Source of the DNA: Thinopyrum elongatum
Taxonomy: Eukaryota > Streptophyta > Magnoliopsida > Poales > Poaceae
DNA: 64,000 nt
Direction: 5' to 3'
Assembly (NCBI GenBank): GCA_011799875.1
Contig: CM022298.1
Coordinates: 491,763,180-491,827,179, forward strand
The notes under the pieces are model-generated. The model did not search any database. It was not told where the DNA came from and saw nothing but the letters and a program-made list of their open reading frames with translations. Within the stretch, counting starts at the first letter, position 1. Every line of letters starts with the position of its first letter. This document shows, in pieces, positions 9,505 to 20,530 of the stretch. The position numbers and the translations under genes were made by a program.

Positions 9505-11720
9505 GGCACGGCTGTTGGGCCCTGCCTGACAGCCACCCCTTTGTACAGGCCTTGCCTCAGCTGCATGTAACCCCTTGTACAAAGCCAGGGCGATGACCCT
9601 GTGCAAGAGAAAATAAAGAAGCATTGTGGGGGGCCCCCGACCAAGATTGCATGCATGCATGAGCATTCCAACATCACTGCATAAGCATTTCATGAGCATT
9701 TGCATATGCATATAGATAGGATCGCATCCTGCATTCATTCTCATCCGCATGAAGCTGCAGGTTCCTGCCATGAACTTGGCTTTGACGAGGAGTTGAGAAG
9801 ATTGCCCGGCACTGCGATCCCCGGCAAGCCAAACAGATAAGTTCTACCTCCTGTCCATTAGTGTTCTGTAAGTTATAACTTGTGCATAATAAAACCCCGC
9901 CACTCTTTTGAGACTTAGGTGCTCCCATCCCTAACTCGAACGTTGCTTCAGACAGGATGGTCATAGTGGCCTTTGGTAAAAAGAAGTTGACGGGGGGCTA
10001 GCCCCTTTGCCTGTTGCCCGGTAGACACAGCTCTCCGGCAGACAGAAAAGGTGCCGACAGGATAGCCTGCAGGGGAAAACTCATTTATTTAATATAAAGA
10101 GGCATCTCACCTCTGCGTGGACATATACATGCACGAGTTCCCGGCAAGGTTCATATTTTTCATTAATATGATGGTCATACAGGTACAAACCTTACAGAAC
10201 ACAGATATGGACTCGAGAGGTTACATTATTTGAACTAAAATTTGGCAAATGCCGGCAAGTTTAAGATTGAAAAAAGATAAGTGCCCTGTAATCTCCTCTT
10301 TTCGTTTTCCCTCCACCAGGCACTGCGGTGGAAGGAGGAAAAGACGAGAAAGGACACCCAAGCAGGAGCCCGTCCCGGTCCCATCGCAACCCACCTGGCG
10401 CAGCCTGACAAGACCGAGAGTGGCGAGGCTGGGAAGGAGGAGCGCGGAAGCAGGGCAGCGTTCCCTGGTCACCACCTCCAGGACCAGCAAGAAGCCCCGG
10501 CTTGGGCCCCGGTGGAGTCATCCACCAAAGCCCAGCCGGAAGACTGCTAGAGGGGAGGCGAAGGCACCAAGGGAACATCCCTTCCCGGCTGTCACCCAAG
10601 GAGGCTGGTGATGATGGTGCCGGGGAGGGAGGGGAAGAGCGGAAAGATGAGGCGGCAGGTCCTTGGTCGGAGGCGAAGGCATCCACCCCATCGTACTCCG
10701 ACCTGACCTCCCACCACCCGCCTTCTCCGCCTTCCCTCGTTTTCTCTCCATCAACACCGCTCCGGGGGAGCGCCAGGACTCCAACCCGACGCCTTCCCCG
10801 AAGAGACGGCGAACGACCAAGACGGCCAGGGGGCTCGGGACACGCCCCTCCCCGCCTTGGCGGGCAGGAAGGCGCGCCTCTCGTCGACATCATCCCCACG
10901 GCTCCCGGATGGGGCAGTGCTGGGTTTACCGATGATTCCCAGCCCTGCCTCCCGGGCGCGCCCCAGAGACGCCAACGACCCAATCGCCAAGACCACGAGC
11001 GGCGGTGACCCGAGGCTGGACACCACACTACCCAACGGGCAGATGGCCGTGGCAAAAGTAGCAAGCATTCCCTCACAACGGGAGAGCCTGGTATCTCCCT
11101 CACTACGAGCAGCCCGTCCACGACGCCTTCTCTGAGCATGGACCAGGCTCACTCCCCGAACGCCAGCACTCAACAACTCTAGGCGCAAGATGGAGCCCGA
11201 AGCTTGGCCCCAGGCCTTTCTCTTCAACATGACCAACGAAAGGCAGGAACAGGGAAAGAAAGGATCCGGAGATGGATGGCTCAGCTCTCCCTCCGCCCCT
11301 CCTTTTATAGGCGGAGCAATAAAGGGAGCCGCTCCCTCAACAAGCAATCGTCGCCCCTCTCCGCCAATTCAAGAAGAACGGGCCCTCGCCTTGATGCTCT
11401 CCCGCACCACGCGCCTTCATTACCTACCCCGCGCGATGCATGCCGCATACGTGGCTAAGGATAAGGGCGTGGTGGGAAGAGTAAATTGGCAGCTTCTACC
11501 CCGTGCATTAAAGTCATTCACGGGCCATTGCAAAGATGGTCCCACCATGATTGGCTTTACACAACGCACGGGAAAACTGGAAACTGGCCCAGAGTCAAGA
11601 TTAATGAAGAAGCAAACAAGACCTCAAGAGACCAGCCTCTTCAGCGACCCCGCCTGTGCACTTATTAGGCCCTACCCCGACGATGCTTGGCAGCGTGTTC
11701 GAGGTAGGCCCGGGGGCTTC
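9505..11720 (+). other. Non-coding 3' tract of the gypsy element with polypurine tract
   Basis: About 2.2 kb between pol and the 3' LTR. The first 750 bases hold nothing I recognise. From about 10300 to 11200 it is very GC-rich and open in several frames on both strands, with no family resemblance I can name. Position and orientation match the antisense gene found in the two other gypsy elements of this window (28767-30542 and 41240-44406), and a minus-strand TATA motif lies at 11301-11310. It may therefore be a decayed counterpart. It ends in a purine-rich GCCCGGGGGCTTC at 11708-11720, the likely plus-strand primer. Confidence 0.6.
11301..11310 (-). promoter_or_regulatory. Possible antisense TATA motif
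   Basis: CTATAAAAGG on the minus strand, upstream of the GC-rich tract and pointing back into the element. It matches the place where an antisense gene would start. Evidence is positional only. Confidence 0.35.
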
Positions 11721-12640
11721 TGTCGGTGCAACAAACCCTGGGTCTGTTGCCCAGACTATGCACAGGCACGGGGACGAGATTGAAGCACCAACCCAAGTCA
11801 GAATACAAGGGACTAAGAGGTTCAAAGGACTAACGTGCAGATGAGAGGGACCAAGATCAAGCCAAAGAAGCAAGGCACCATCAGGAGAAGGGCTTCCTTT
11901 GTCTGGCAGGCGAGCTCGGCAAGGGGCGAGGCCACCCCCGGAAGACGACGTCCAAGACGTCCCGGCAGGGCCTGCCAGGGCACACGGAGGCAAAACCACC
12001 TCACCAACTACTCCACCATGACCCACATCATCAATCAGTGCGGTGTCAAACCGCGGAGTGACTAAGTGGCAGCCATTCACCACATGGCAGCCTCTCCCTA
12101 CAGGAAACACCTGCAGATGACACTCGTCCTGCGACATGTCAAGCGAGCAGGCATGGAGCTGGCGAGATAGCCCGGCAAGCCTTGTCGGGCAACCAACGAT
12201 GTGACGTTGAGCGGTGCATTTAATGCGCCCTGTCAGCCCGCAGAGTTAGGTATGATAGCACTGTTTGCTATCTTATCAGTGCATAATGACTGTTTTGCCA
12301 TTGTGGTGACCCCTTAATCTATAAAAGGAGGCCCATGGTGACCGTAGAGGGGGTTAGAGGGTTGGATAACTCAGACCCCCATACGCGCGTAGCCACTGCC
12401 GCCCTGAGGCAACCCTTGCCGGGCAAGTGTACTACGCTCCACCACCACCTTTCCACCATCAATCCACCAAAGCAGGAGTAGGGTTTTACGCCTCACGGCG
12501 GCCCGAACCTGGGTAAAAATGCCTGTGTGATTTCTGCCGTGCTGCCACACGCACGTCTGCTCTTTGTGCAACGTGACGCCCCCCTGCCGAACCAGCAAGG
12601 GACCTCCTGGTCCCATAGGTGGTCGTGGTTTCCCGCGACA
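11721..12640 (+). repeat. 3' LTR of the gypsy element
   Basis: 920 bases from TGTCGGTGCAAC to CGACA, directly after a purine-rich primer. It matches the 5' LTR from its 118th base on, and is related to the LTRs at 25311-25514 and 30924-31824 (shared GCCGGGCA-rich segments and the same terminal sequences). A TATA motif lies at 12319-12328. Confidence 0.9.
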
Positions 12641-13609
12641 GGAGGGGGGCTCGCCGGAGAGGTACCCCACTATCTATCTTAGGGTTTAGGGTGGGGGCGG
12701 TGGTCGCCGGCGGTGGGGGGGCGTGGTGGTGGGGCGGTGGCGTGGGGATTGCCGGAGAAAAAAAGCTAGGGCGACGGGGGGGGGGGAGGAGAGGGATAGA
12801 GGGATGGCCGGGGCGGCGGCGGACCGGCGGTTGGGAGTGGTTTCAAGGCGGGCAGGGCGGCGAGGCGGCATGGGAGCACTGCCGGCCGCAGGTGGCGCGG
12901 GCCGACGGTTCGACCGGTGGTGGCTGGCAGCTCAGGGGGGTGGAGGTTGAAGATGAACTGCAGACCCTTGATTTCGTATCCAACGGCTGGAAAATCGACT
13001 GACCAGAGATGAAAAAGTCAGTCGACTGACGTGTAGCCTCACCCCGCATGTACACATGCACGGACGCAACACTCGCACGAACACACGCACACATGCACGC
13101 ATGCAACACTGACACGTACACATGCACTCACGAACACACGCATGGACGCACACATGCATGCAACACTGAAACATACACATGCACGCACACAACACTCGCA
13201 CGCCTGCATGCACACAGCACACGGCACAAGACACACGCTAAACCTATACGTGCATGCACCCTTTTTTAAGGACATGGATTGTTACGGGTATTATTCAATC
13301 TTATCTGTGATAAGTAGAACATTGATGTTTGCAGCGGTCTTTATGAATCACAACGTATCGAACGGGCTATCAACGTATATATGAAAATTTTAAAATTCTC
13401 TTACATTATATAGTAGGCTTATCTACATGAAATACATGATGTCACACTCAATGAACAATCATCGGTTTATGAAATGCCCGCTTCTGACCGCCCTGGCCCA
13501 CCAAAAGCTCCTCTGCCATGCGCTGCCTGCGTTGGGTCACTGACATGCAGGCCAGGAACCCAACGAGCCCACACATCAGTGGAAGAACGGCGCGGTGTTG
13601 TACGTCAGA
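12641..13609. other. Non-genic stretch: G-rich block and CA-rich repeats
   Basis: 12690-12930 is strongly G-rich on the plus strand and yields only low-complexity open frames. 13040-13255 is a degenerate array of short ACACGCATGCA-like units. 13256-13440 is AT-rich. No gene or clear transposon end was found. Confidence 0.6.
13040..13255. repeat. Degenerate CA/GCACG microsatellite-like tract
   Basis: Repeated CACACGCA, GCATGCA and ACACTGA units of irregular spacing. Long open frames here are a by-product of this composition (Cys/Val/His-rich on one strand, Thr/His-rich on the other). Confidence 0.7.
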
Positions 13610-14620
13610 GTCGAGGGCGCCGCTCGCTGCACACCCGGATGAACACGCCTCCTTGCCGCATTCAAACGCCTCCATGAAACCCGTGTGGAAGCCGAGAAAC
13701 CCACTCTGAACACACGCCCGTTCATGACCGGGTCGGCATTAAACGCAACACCGGCCGAGCTCCTCCCTTCCGCCGTCTATTTAATCTCCTATTTAAACGA
13801 GGCCAGACGCCGGCCAAGAATCGCACACCTCCGCCGCTCCCCAATCTCCTCCTTCACCATTTTGTCCACTCTTACAATGGCTTACGAAGAGTAGTTATGC
13901 AGCATCCAAGCCGGCTAGGTGGCCCGCCGAGCCCACCGGATACGAGCTATGCAGATCGCTGATCCACCTCCCTCCCCTCGCCCGACGGAGCCAGTTGCCG
14001 CCCCAAGCCGGCATGCGGTTCAGCAACTCGCCGCTCCAGGCCAGCTCGACGAGGAGCAGCGAGCTGCTCCACGCCGGCACGATGGGGAGCACGGGCATCG
14101 TCATTGCCGTCCACGCCGCCACCTCGTATCGCGCCTCCCGTGTCTGCGACTGCGTCTCCCGTTTCTGTGGCCGAGACTCCCATGCCTGCGGCCGCGCCTT
14201 GCAGGCAGAGACAGAAGCCGGGTGCGCGGAGAGCGACGAGTCAGTGGCCAGCGCCTCTGTGTCCGCTGCCATCATTGAGGAGAAGTAGAACACGAGATGC
14301 CGCCGCCGCTTGGGTCCCATGAAGGCCACCGCGGAGGCGACACCGGCGTACACAGCCGGTGTCTTGCCGGATCCTTTTGTTGCGAGGACCTTCGTCGACC
14401 CCGCATGGGCTCCACGGAAGCGGAGAAGCCCCCTTCAGACTCCATGTTGGGCATCAGCCAATGATGTCAGTTGAGCGGTGGGGAAGCGAGCCGTCCTTTG
14501 CGCTAAAGCATATACCTCCGGGGCTCCCGACAGTCCGGTGATCGTGCTGCCGGACATGAGGAAGAGAAATGGTCGACGGGCGACCATTTAGGCTAGGTAT
14601 TATTATACTTGTGCTGTTCA
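13610..14620 (+). pseudogene. Gene-like unit of unknown function, copy A
   Basis: A gene-like unit recognised because it is repeated, diverged and inverted, at 61060-61830. It has paired TATA motifs (13778-13797) and an ATG at 13877 followed by a TAG after five codons (MAYEE). Similarity to copy B runs on through about 14395 and again at about 14545-14620. The frame most alike in the two copies ends in AAIIEEK followed by a stop near 14288. Upstream of it are an AASYRASRVCDC-like segment and a stretch around LLHAGTMGSTG. No known domain was recognised. Neither copy has an uninterrupted frame. It could be an old host gene family or cargo of a DNA transposon. Confidence 0.45.
13778..13797 (+). 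promoter_or_regulatory. Paired TATA-like motifs upstream of copy A
   Basis: TATTTAA at 13778-13784 and TATTTAAA at 13790-13797 lie 80-100 bases before an ATG at 13877, the usual spacing for a plant promoter. The diverged copy B near 61.7 kb lacks this block through a deletion of roughly 110 bases. Confidence 0.45.
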
Positions 14621-15144
14621 GGACTAGCATCGCTTAGTTGATTTGAATGTAATGAAATCCGTCATGTTTGTATGAAAATCCGGTATTTTATATGAATTTC
14701 GTCATTGTTTATATGAAATATCACCGTGTTTGCATGAATTTCATCCGGTTGGTTGAGTTGCTATCAGAATGTGTGCGACTATGGTTGGATGGCGTAATTT
14801 GTGGGTCGTCGGTTGGTCTGCGGCCGGCTCGGGCAGCGTGGTGGGACAAAAAAAGCATAGCTCGTGCGAGCTCGTCTCCAACACGCGCGCTGGAGGATGC
14901 ATGAGCACCCGAGCTCTTCCTCGTTCATCGGTGGCAAAGGCACGGGTGAACAAAAGGGTCGCCAATATTTTGCCTACCCCGGGCAAGATCCAAACAGCCC
15001 CTCCCAGCCCCAGCCCTCCCAGCACATTCAAATCCCTCGTTTGCCATGAAATTTTGCCATGTGTTGTTTTCATGGATATTTTGCTGTGTGAAAACAAATT
15101 TAAATATGAAGGAATAATCGGTGTCTGCAGTCTTCTGTCGGGAC
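14621..15144. other. Non-genic stretch
   Basis: AT-rich at first, with a short motif (ATGAAATCCG-like) repeated four times within 14650-14750, then mixed sequence. No gene, repeat end or RNA was recognised. Confidence 0.5.
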
Positions 15145-15473
15145 GGAAGTGGATCCTCTAACATTAAGGAGGAAAGTCCTCTAAGCTACAGTGCAATATA
15201 CTGCAAAACAAAGAAGGAAAGTCAGGGGCGCTGTAGCAAACACTATATTTATCTACTGTAGCAGGTTATGTGCGTGGTTACTGTTCATGTAAATAAATTT
15301 AAAATTAATTTTATTGCATCATAATTTTTTTTGTATGTAATTTTTGTAAATGTATACAATAGATTTGTAATTTGCAAATTAAATCAAGTCATTTTAGCCT
15401 TAATCATATGGATGTGAAGGGGGGAATTGTAGCTTAGGTGACTTCTCTTCTTCATGTTAGAGGATCCACTTCC
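15145..15473. mobile_element. Mutator-like MITE with 9-bp duplication
   Basis: 329 bases with terminal inverted repeats of about 45 bases that start GGAAGTGGATCCTCTAACAT at both ends. It is flanked by TGTCGGGAC (15136-15144) and TGCCGGGAC (15474-15482), nine bases with one mismatch. A 9-bp target duplication is the mark of Mutator-like elements. The centre is AT-rich and non-coding, so it would need a transposase supplied elsewhere. Confidence 0.8.
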
Positions 15474-15499
15474 TGCCGGGACACAGTTGGATGGCCTCA

Positions 15500-15500
<1 letters not shown>

Positions 15501-15550
<50 letters not shown>
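15501..15550. repeat. (AGT)n microsatellite
   Basis: About 16.7 perfect AGT units in 50 bases, just right of the Mutator-like MITE. Probably length-variable. Confidence 0.95.
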
Positions 15551-15552
<2 letters not shown>

Positions 15553-16073
15553 TAAAGTACTACTCCTACTAGATAGTGAGTGTTTACTACTGTATCTACG
15601 TACTAATTGCAACACATGCATGTGTTAGCAGTATAATGACCACGTACGGATTTGATGGTAAGATTTGTGTAAGTTGGATGTAATATTATTGCTCTAACAT
15701 GTGGTCAAAGTTAGCCTCCAAAATGCATTTTATACCCTATATGGATTGAGGGAGTACATGCATTGCTGAGGTTTCTCTTAATCCTTGCGTGCAACGTTTT
15801 TATTGAAGCTTGAAATGTGAACATGTGAATGGGAGGGACTACTACAACCCTTCCAAAAGAACTGTAGTACTAATGGTATCGTACTCCCTCCATTCACCAT
15901 CTCACATATGCTCAGTAATTTTGCGAACTATGGAACTAACAAATTTATTCCACCACTCAGCATCTATTATGGATACACTATGGATTTCAAATTGAGCCAT
16001 ATCGACTGGAAAGTAGGCACTTAGGGCATCCACAATGTATGCTTTTTGTTTCCTCTAAGCCCTCTATCTCCTC
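15551..16073. other. MITE remnants, no gene
   Basis: Includes GAGGGAGTA and CTCCCTCC ends near 15745-15755 and 15885-15895. The segment around 15755-15800 resembles the interior of the Stowaway-like copies at 17587 and 18600. These look like decayed Stowaway pieces. Confidence 0.45.
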
Positions 16074-16076
16074 TTA

Positions 16077-16270
16077 GGCCTTGTACAATGCTAGGTGCTT
16101 AGAAAGATGCTTAGAAAAATAAACCGGGTCTTTCTGAAGCACCAGTGCCTATTTTTACAGGAGAGACGCTTAATTAAGCATCTACCCTGTACAAATAAGC
16201 ACCGGTGCTTGAGGAAAGCCTGGTTATTTCTCTAAGGACCTCCCCTAGGCACCTTGCATTGTACAAGGCC
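16077..16270. mobile_element. Tourist-like MITE
   Basis: 194 bases with inverted ends GGCCTTGTACAATGC and TTA on each side (16074-16076 and 16271-16273). A TTA duplication fits PIF/Harbinger-derived Tourist elements. The flanks (16020-16075 and 16274-16420) also look inverted and may be an older element that it entered. Confidence 0.75.
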
Positions 16271-16507
16271 TTAGAGGCAGGCCTCAATACATTGCATGAG
16301 CTGCATCTAGCAAAAAATTGGCTAGCATCGCATCTAACCTTTGAGGCTGCCTCTAACAATGTAACAATCCATCTGGTCCCACTTTTCAGCCTTAGGAAGC
16401 ATAAGAAAGTAGGAGTACAAGAGAAATAGTACTGACTGGACAAATGTGGTGCTAATCAATACAATACTTCTTAAACTTCTGCTAGGGCCCACCTTAGAGG
16501 CTGGTTA

Positions 16508-16792
16508 GAGCAAGTACAATAGAGTGACGTAGGCGGGCTATAAGGGATGCCGCATCAGATTTGTGTCTAGTTGGAAGAGAGAGAAGAGGAGAGAGAAGAG
16601 AGGCAGGCTACAAACTTACAGCCGGCTGTAGCACGTGGCCGAACACTCTTTGTGAGATAAAGAGGTGGGCCATATATTAACATTGTAGCCTACTACTACC
16701 ACTAACTATTGTATTAGTCAGCTATTAGGTTGGCTATAATTGAGATGACAACTTCATATAGCCGGCTGCTGGCTATATTATTAACCATGCTC
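16508..16792. mobile_element. Tourist-like MITE
   Basis: 285 bases with short inverted ends starting GAGCA and TTA duplications at 16505-16507 and 16793-16795. The interior is a purine-rich GAGAGAAG tract and AGCCGGCT motifs. Non-coding. Confidence 0.65.
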
Positions 16793-16827
16793 TTAGAGTC
16801 TCTACACATTGTGGTTTTTTCATTTGA

Positions 16828-17160
16828 CTAGCAAGATGCCCATGAGTTGCATGGAACATCAAGATGCATTTGTATGAGTAGTTTATCTTGTGGGAGAAAA
16901 GGATGAACGAGGGAAGGCCTTATTTGCAAATGTGGAGAGGGGTGTGGGTATCTTTTTGCAAAATTGCCATAGTTTCCTTCCTATTCGTCAGATATAAATC
17001 GGACGGCCTATATTGCAGGATGGCAGGCACACCATCATCACCAACTCTGTTTTTTATAAGAGTAGAGATATCCATTAGATATAAATCGGACGGCCTATAT
17101 TGCAGGATGGCAGGCACACCATCATCACCAACTCTGTTTTTTATAAGAGTAGAGAGTAGA
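16828..17160. mobile_element. Short interspersed repeat (CTAGCAAGATGCCC type) with internal duplication
   Basis: Begins CTAGCAAGATGCCCATG and ends TATAAGAGTAGAGA, the same ends as the copy at 57390-57620. In this copy an 87-base segment holding the right end is tandemly duplicated (starts at 16991 and 17078). The class is uncertain. The ends recall an abundant grass repeat whose family I could not name. Confidence 0.6.
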
Positions 17161-17224
17161 GATAAGAGGCAAACCATGTGGGGCCCACCTTAGAGTCAAG
17201 GCTCTATACACTGGAGATGCTCTG

Positions 17225-17410
17225 TAGTAGTACTACTTTTGATGTGTCCCGTTAACTCACAGAACAAGGAGAAGCTTGCTTAGTACGCCATCTCCCTCGC
17301 CCATGGGCGCGGTGGCTCGCAGAGTCACAGGACGAGGAGAAGCTTGCTTACTACGCCTACGCCCGCTCCCTCGCCCACACGCGCGGTGGCTCGCAGGACG
17401 AGGAGGAAAT
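17225..17410. repeat. Duplicated GAGAAGCTTGCTTA unit related to the foldback at 62.5 kb
   Basis: Two tandem copies of a unit of about 75 bases, each with GGAGAAGCTTGCTTA and GCGGTGGCTCGCAG. The preceding GATGTGTCCCGTTAACTC is shared with 62507-62605 and with the inverse copies near 63540-63760, so this is a fragment of the same inverted-repeat family. Confidence 0.65.
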
Positions 17411-17586
17411 TTACTACTCCCTCTGTTAGACATATACTCCCCTACCTTGGTTAGAGAGATTATCGTATTGTTTGAAATATATGTCTTTTAGTAGTAGGAG
17501 TAGTACAGTGGTAGTACTACTTAGGAGTAGTACTACAATAATTTCCTTGGAGTCCATGGTGCAGCAAGCTACCCTAGGCTATGTTA

Positions 17587-17924
17587 CTTCCCTCCTTTCT
17601 CAATTTCATAATCTCTCCAACCAAGATAGACGGTGAGTGGTGAATTAATTTCGTAGTTTGCACAAGTACTTAATTAGTATGCTTGTTTTTCTCAAAAAGT
17701 TATGTTTACCGATGCATTAATTACAACGAATGCATGCATGACCACTAAATTTCCATGAACTTCTACATACATTGGTGAGTTTTCTCTTGATACTGCTTGC
17801 ATCGGGTGATTTAATGCACCTCGAAATCCAAACATGTGATGGTAAGTACTATAGTAGAATTGAGACTTATAAAACAGGAAAACAAATTTTTTTAGATGAG
17901 CCCTATAAACCGGAAAGGAGGGAG
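17587..17924. mobile_element. Stowaway-like MITE
   Basis: 338 bases flanked by TA, with ends CTTCCCTCC and GGAGGGAG. The interior matches 18600-18919 closely. The TA duplication and CTCCCTCC-type ends are the mark of Tc1/Mariner-derived Stowaway elements. Confidence 0.75.
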
Positions 17925-18288
17925 TAGTAATTAGTACTACCTCCATAGTGGGTACGTACTCCGTAAAATCAGATTTTCCCAAAACTAAGTCGCTCAACCT
18001 TTATTTGCTTGTTTCCCTTCCTGCCTCGTTGCCTCGAATAGACTATGCCAAACTCCCCGCCTGCCGCGCGGGAAAAGACCCGCCCTCACCTTTTTTAGTC
18101 CAGGTTTGTATCGATGGATCGTGCGAAGCAGCAAAAACCAAGCCGTGTCTTGTACTCCTCCGTCATACTAAACGAGTGGAGACGCTCGCTTTCATGAATT
18201 CTGTACTTCCTCTTGCCGACATGTGGGACATATAGCAACCGGGTCGACGTGACATGCACCAAATAACAGTGCAGAATAGCAGGGGGGA

Positions 18289-18477
18289 ATGAGCAATGAT
18301 ACGTCAAATCACAATGCCGCACCTTCCCAGACGGACGAAGCAACCATTATTTCACACTTCGCTGAATCCGCTTCGCCATCATCTCCTTCAAGAAAACCAC
18401 GTATTGCTTCTGCCATTGTTCTGCCTCAAGAGGGATGCGCATCGCCTTGGTACATCATGACACGTGGGACCGCATGA
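18289..18477 (+). pseudogene. Exon-1 fragment of the 24.2-25.3 kb gene family
   Basis: Starts at an ATG (MSNDTSNHN) and carries TDEATIISHFAES followed by a Ser/Pro-rich SRKP segment. This matches the first exon of the gene at 24179-25303 (TDEATIISLFAES). After about 45 residues the match ends and no later exon is nearby. The sequence before it (about 18100-18288) is weakly repeated before 19312, so the promoter side may have been copied too. Probably a partial duplicate and not a working gene. Confidence 0.55.
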
Positions 18478-18528
18478 CAGGCCATGCTCCCCCGCCCACC
18501 GCTTGGTAAAATCACCTCATTTTTACTA

Positions 18529-19063
18529 CTTCCTCCATCTCGGTTTACAAGGCATGCATGTCGTTCTAGGTTGAGAATTTAACTAGCTATATAGTACTAC
18601 CTCCTTTTCGGTTTATAGGGCTCAATTCAAAAATCTCACCAACCAAGGTAGATGATGAGTGGTGGAATAATTTTTGTGGTTTGTAAAAGCACTCAACTAA
18701 TGCGCTCATTTTCCTCAAAGAATTGTGTTTACCAATGCATTAATTGCAATGCATGCATGCATGAAGTACATGCATTGGTCAAGTTTCTCATAATCCTTGC
18801 ATGCAATGAATTAATGCACCTTGAAATCTGAGCATGTGATGGGGAACAATCAAATTGAGACTTATAAAACGGGAAACCAAAATTTTTGAGATAAGCCCTA
18901 TAAACTGGGAAGGAGGGAGTATGTGATGAACAATATATGTTTAGAAACTACATCCGCTTAAGAATCCAATGATATACTTTTTGTGACATAGTAACTCATA
19001 TTTAGTTAGTCAAATGGATGACCTAGAACTACGTGCACGCCCTATAAACCGAGACGGAGGGAG
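18529..19063. mobile_element. Stowaway-like MITE carrying a nested MITE
   Basis: Outer ends of about 45 bases are inverted repeats (CTTCCTCCATCTCGGTTTA against CTCCCTCCGTCTCGGTTTA, both continuing into a GTTCTAGGT block) with TA on each side (18527-18528 and 19064-19065). Without the inner 320-base insert it would be about 215 bases long. Confidence 0.75.
18600..18919. mobile_element. Inner Stowaway-like MITE
   Basis: 320 bases nested in the previous element, flanked by TA (18598-18599 and 18920-18921), with GTTTATAGGGCT-type inverted ends. Same family as 17587-17924, so at least two insertions of one family lie within 1.4 kb. Confidence 0.75.
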
Positions 19064-19311
19064 TAGTATCTTTTTAGATTAATATAGTCGGGATTCACCA
19101 AGGAGCAAAACCAAGTGGTAGGCTGCTCCTGTCGTGTTGGCGTAGCCACTCAAGCAGGGTTAGTCCACACATGAAATGGCGACACACTTAACAGGACCCC
19201 TTTGGCCGACATGTGGCTCATCCACCGTCTTATTCCATGTGCGATGCACTACAGTTCAGAGCAGCGGTTGGACTTGGAGGCACCTCGGTCGTAGTGCCAT
19301 AGTAGTAGTAA

Positions 19312-19391
19312 ATGAGCGATGAGGGGTCAAATCACAAAGCCCCACCTTTCCCGCATTAAGCTGGACGGACGAAGCAACCATCATTTCACTC
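19312..19391 (+). pseudogene. Second exon-1 fragment of the same family
   Basis: ATG at 19312 (MSDEGSNHKAPP), then a TAA, then the GACGGACGAAGCAACCATCA block that encodes TDEATI in the related copies. It is shorter and more broken than the copy at 18289. Confidence 0.45.
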
Positions 19392-20160
19392 TAGGGCGCA
19401 AGAGCATAAAGAAAAGAGAAAACCAATGATGCGTGCGGCAGCTACCTAGGGCACCCTAGGGTAGGAGCCTCCACTACAAATCAGCTTCTCCCTCGTCCTC
19501 TTGAGAAAACCGATGATGCGTGCGGCGGGTAGGGTTTGTAGGAGTACTATGACGTGCGGGGCCACGACGTAGTAAATGGGAGAGGGATTGAGTTCGAGTC
19601 GATGCCTTAACACGGGTGGGCCGCTTGGTTTTACGAGAACGAGGCAGCATTTTGGGTTCGGGGACCAGTGGAGATATACATAGTACAAAAAATTGTGGAC
19701 GTAGGTTCGACCAAAAGGCAATGACGCATGGGCCCCACATTTTGATATACCCGCGGCCGCGTGAAATTTGCTACTCAAAATAATGCATAAAAGTTCCTCC
19801 AAAAACATCTATAACTAATGGGACGTGAATGTATGCTTAAAATGAAAATGTAATACAAAGAGAAAAAATGAATTGCAGTTAAAAGAATGACATTTCTAAC
19901 AAAAATGTGAATGTGAACTACATATGTGTGCACGTGACCAACACATACATTGTCAATACAATATCTAATGCAAGAAATAACTTATGAGTAACATGCACGA
20001 ATTGATAATGTGGTGCTTGCATGCATATAGTACAAAAACAGTGTGATTTATGACTTGCATGCATGATGTGTTCTTGTGCCATAGTTGCATGTCCAGGAAA
20101 AAAGCTACTAGTGGGTTGTACTAGCTATTTAGGAATAGAGAAGATGTATACATGGAAGTT
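19392..20160. other. Non-genic stretch
   Basis: GC-moderate to about 19760, then AT-rich. No gene or clear transposon end. A NotI-like GCGGCCGC sits at 19754, but the surroundings are not an island. Confidence 0.45.
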
Positions 20161-20167
20161 GTAGGGA

Positions 20168-20530
20168 AAGAGATGACATGTCTCTCAATTCCTATAAGTA
20201 GGGATTGGAAAAGAGATGTCATTTGGTTCACATCATAGTAACTTTTCTATTGAATCTAGAGATGGCATGTATCTCAATTCCTATGAGAAGGGATTAGAAA
20301 AGAGATGTCATTTGGTTCACATCATAGGAACTTTTCTATTGAATATACACTAATGTTTATTTTCCTTTGAAATTGTGGGAGTTTAGGAATCCATTCATAT
20401 GAACCAAGTGGCTCTAAATCTATAAAAATGATATCATGTTTATTTTCCTTTGAAATGTGGAGTATATGGATCTATTCCTATGAACCAATTGGCTCTAAAG
20501 GAAAAAATCCTATAAAAATCATATCATATA
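20168..20530. repeat. Tandem 89-bp duplication inside a Tourist-like tract
   Basis: Two copies of an 89-base unit (starting 20172 and 20261) with TTTGGTTCACATCATAG and ATTCCTAT motifs. Related inverted pieces continue to about 20530. The motif set recalls Tourist MITEs, but no clean termini were found. Confidence 0.55.

Larger units (their letters stand above)
2242..12640 (+). mobile_element. Ty3/gypsy retrotransposon, near complete, decayed
   Basis: Full element order: truncated 5' LTR (2242-3045), leader, gag, protease, reverse transcriptase, RNase H, integrase, a 2.2-kb non-coding GC-rich tract, a polypurine tract and a 3' LTR (11721-12640). The protease-RT-RNaseH-integrase order is that of Ty3/gypsy. 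The first roughly 116 bases of the 5' LTR are missing because another element lies there. By eye the two LTRs differ at about 35 of about 800 shared positions, mostly transitions. Coding is broken by many TAG stops and a few frameshifts. LTR relatives occur at 25311-25514 and 30924-31824. Confidence 0.9.

Noticed and set aside
10261..11139. Minus-strand open frame of 292 codons in the GC-rich 3' tract
   Set aside because: Several frames on both strands are open here, residues are Arg/Gly/Pro/Ser-rich, and no resemblance to the antisense genes of the other elements could be seen. Kept only as a possible decayed counterpart.
13039..13275. Cys-rich open frames that look like a Cys/Val repeat protein
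   Set aside because: They are the translation of a CA/GCACG microsatellite.
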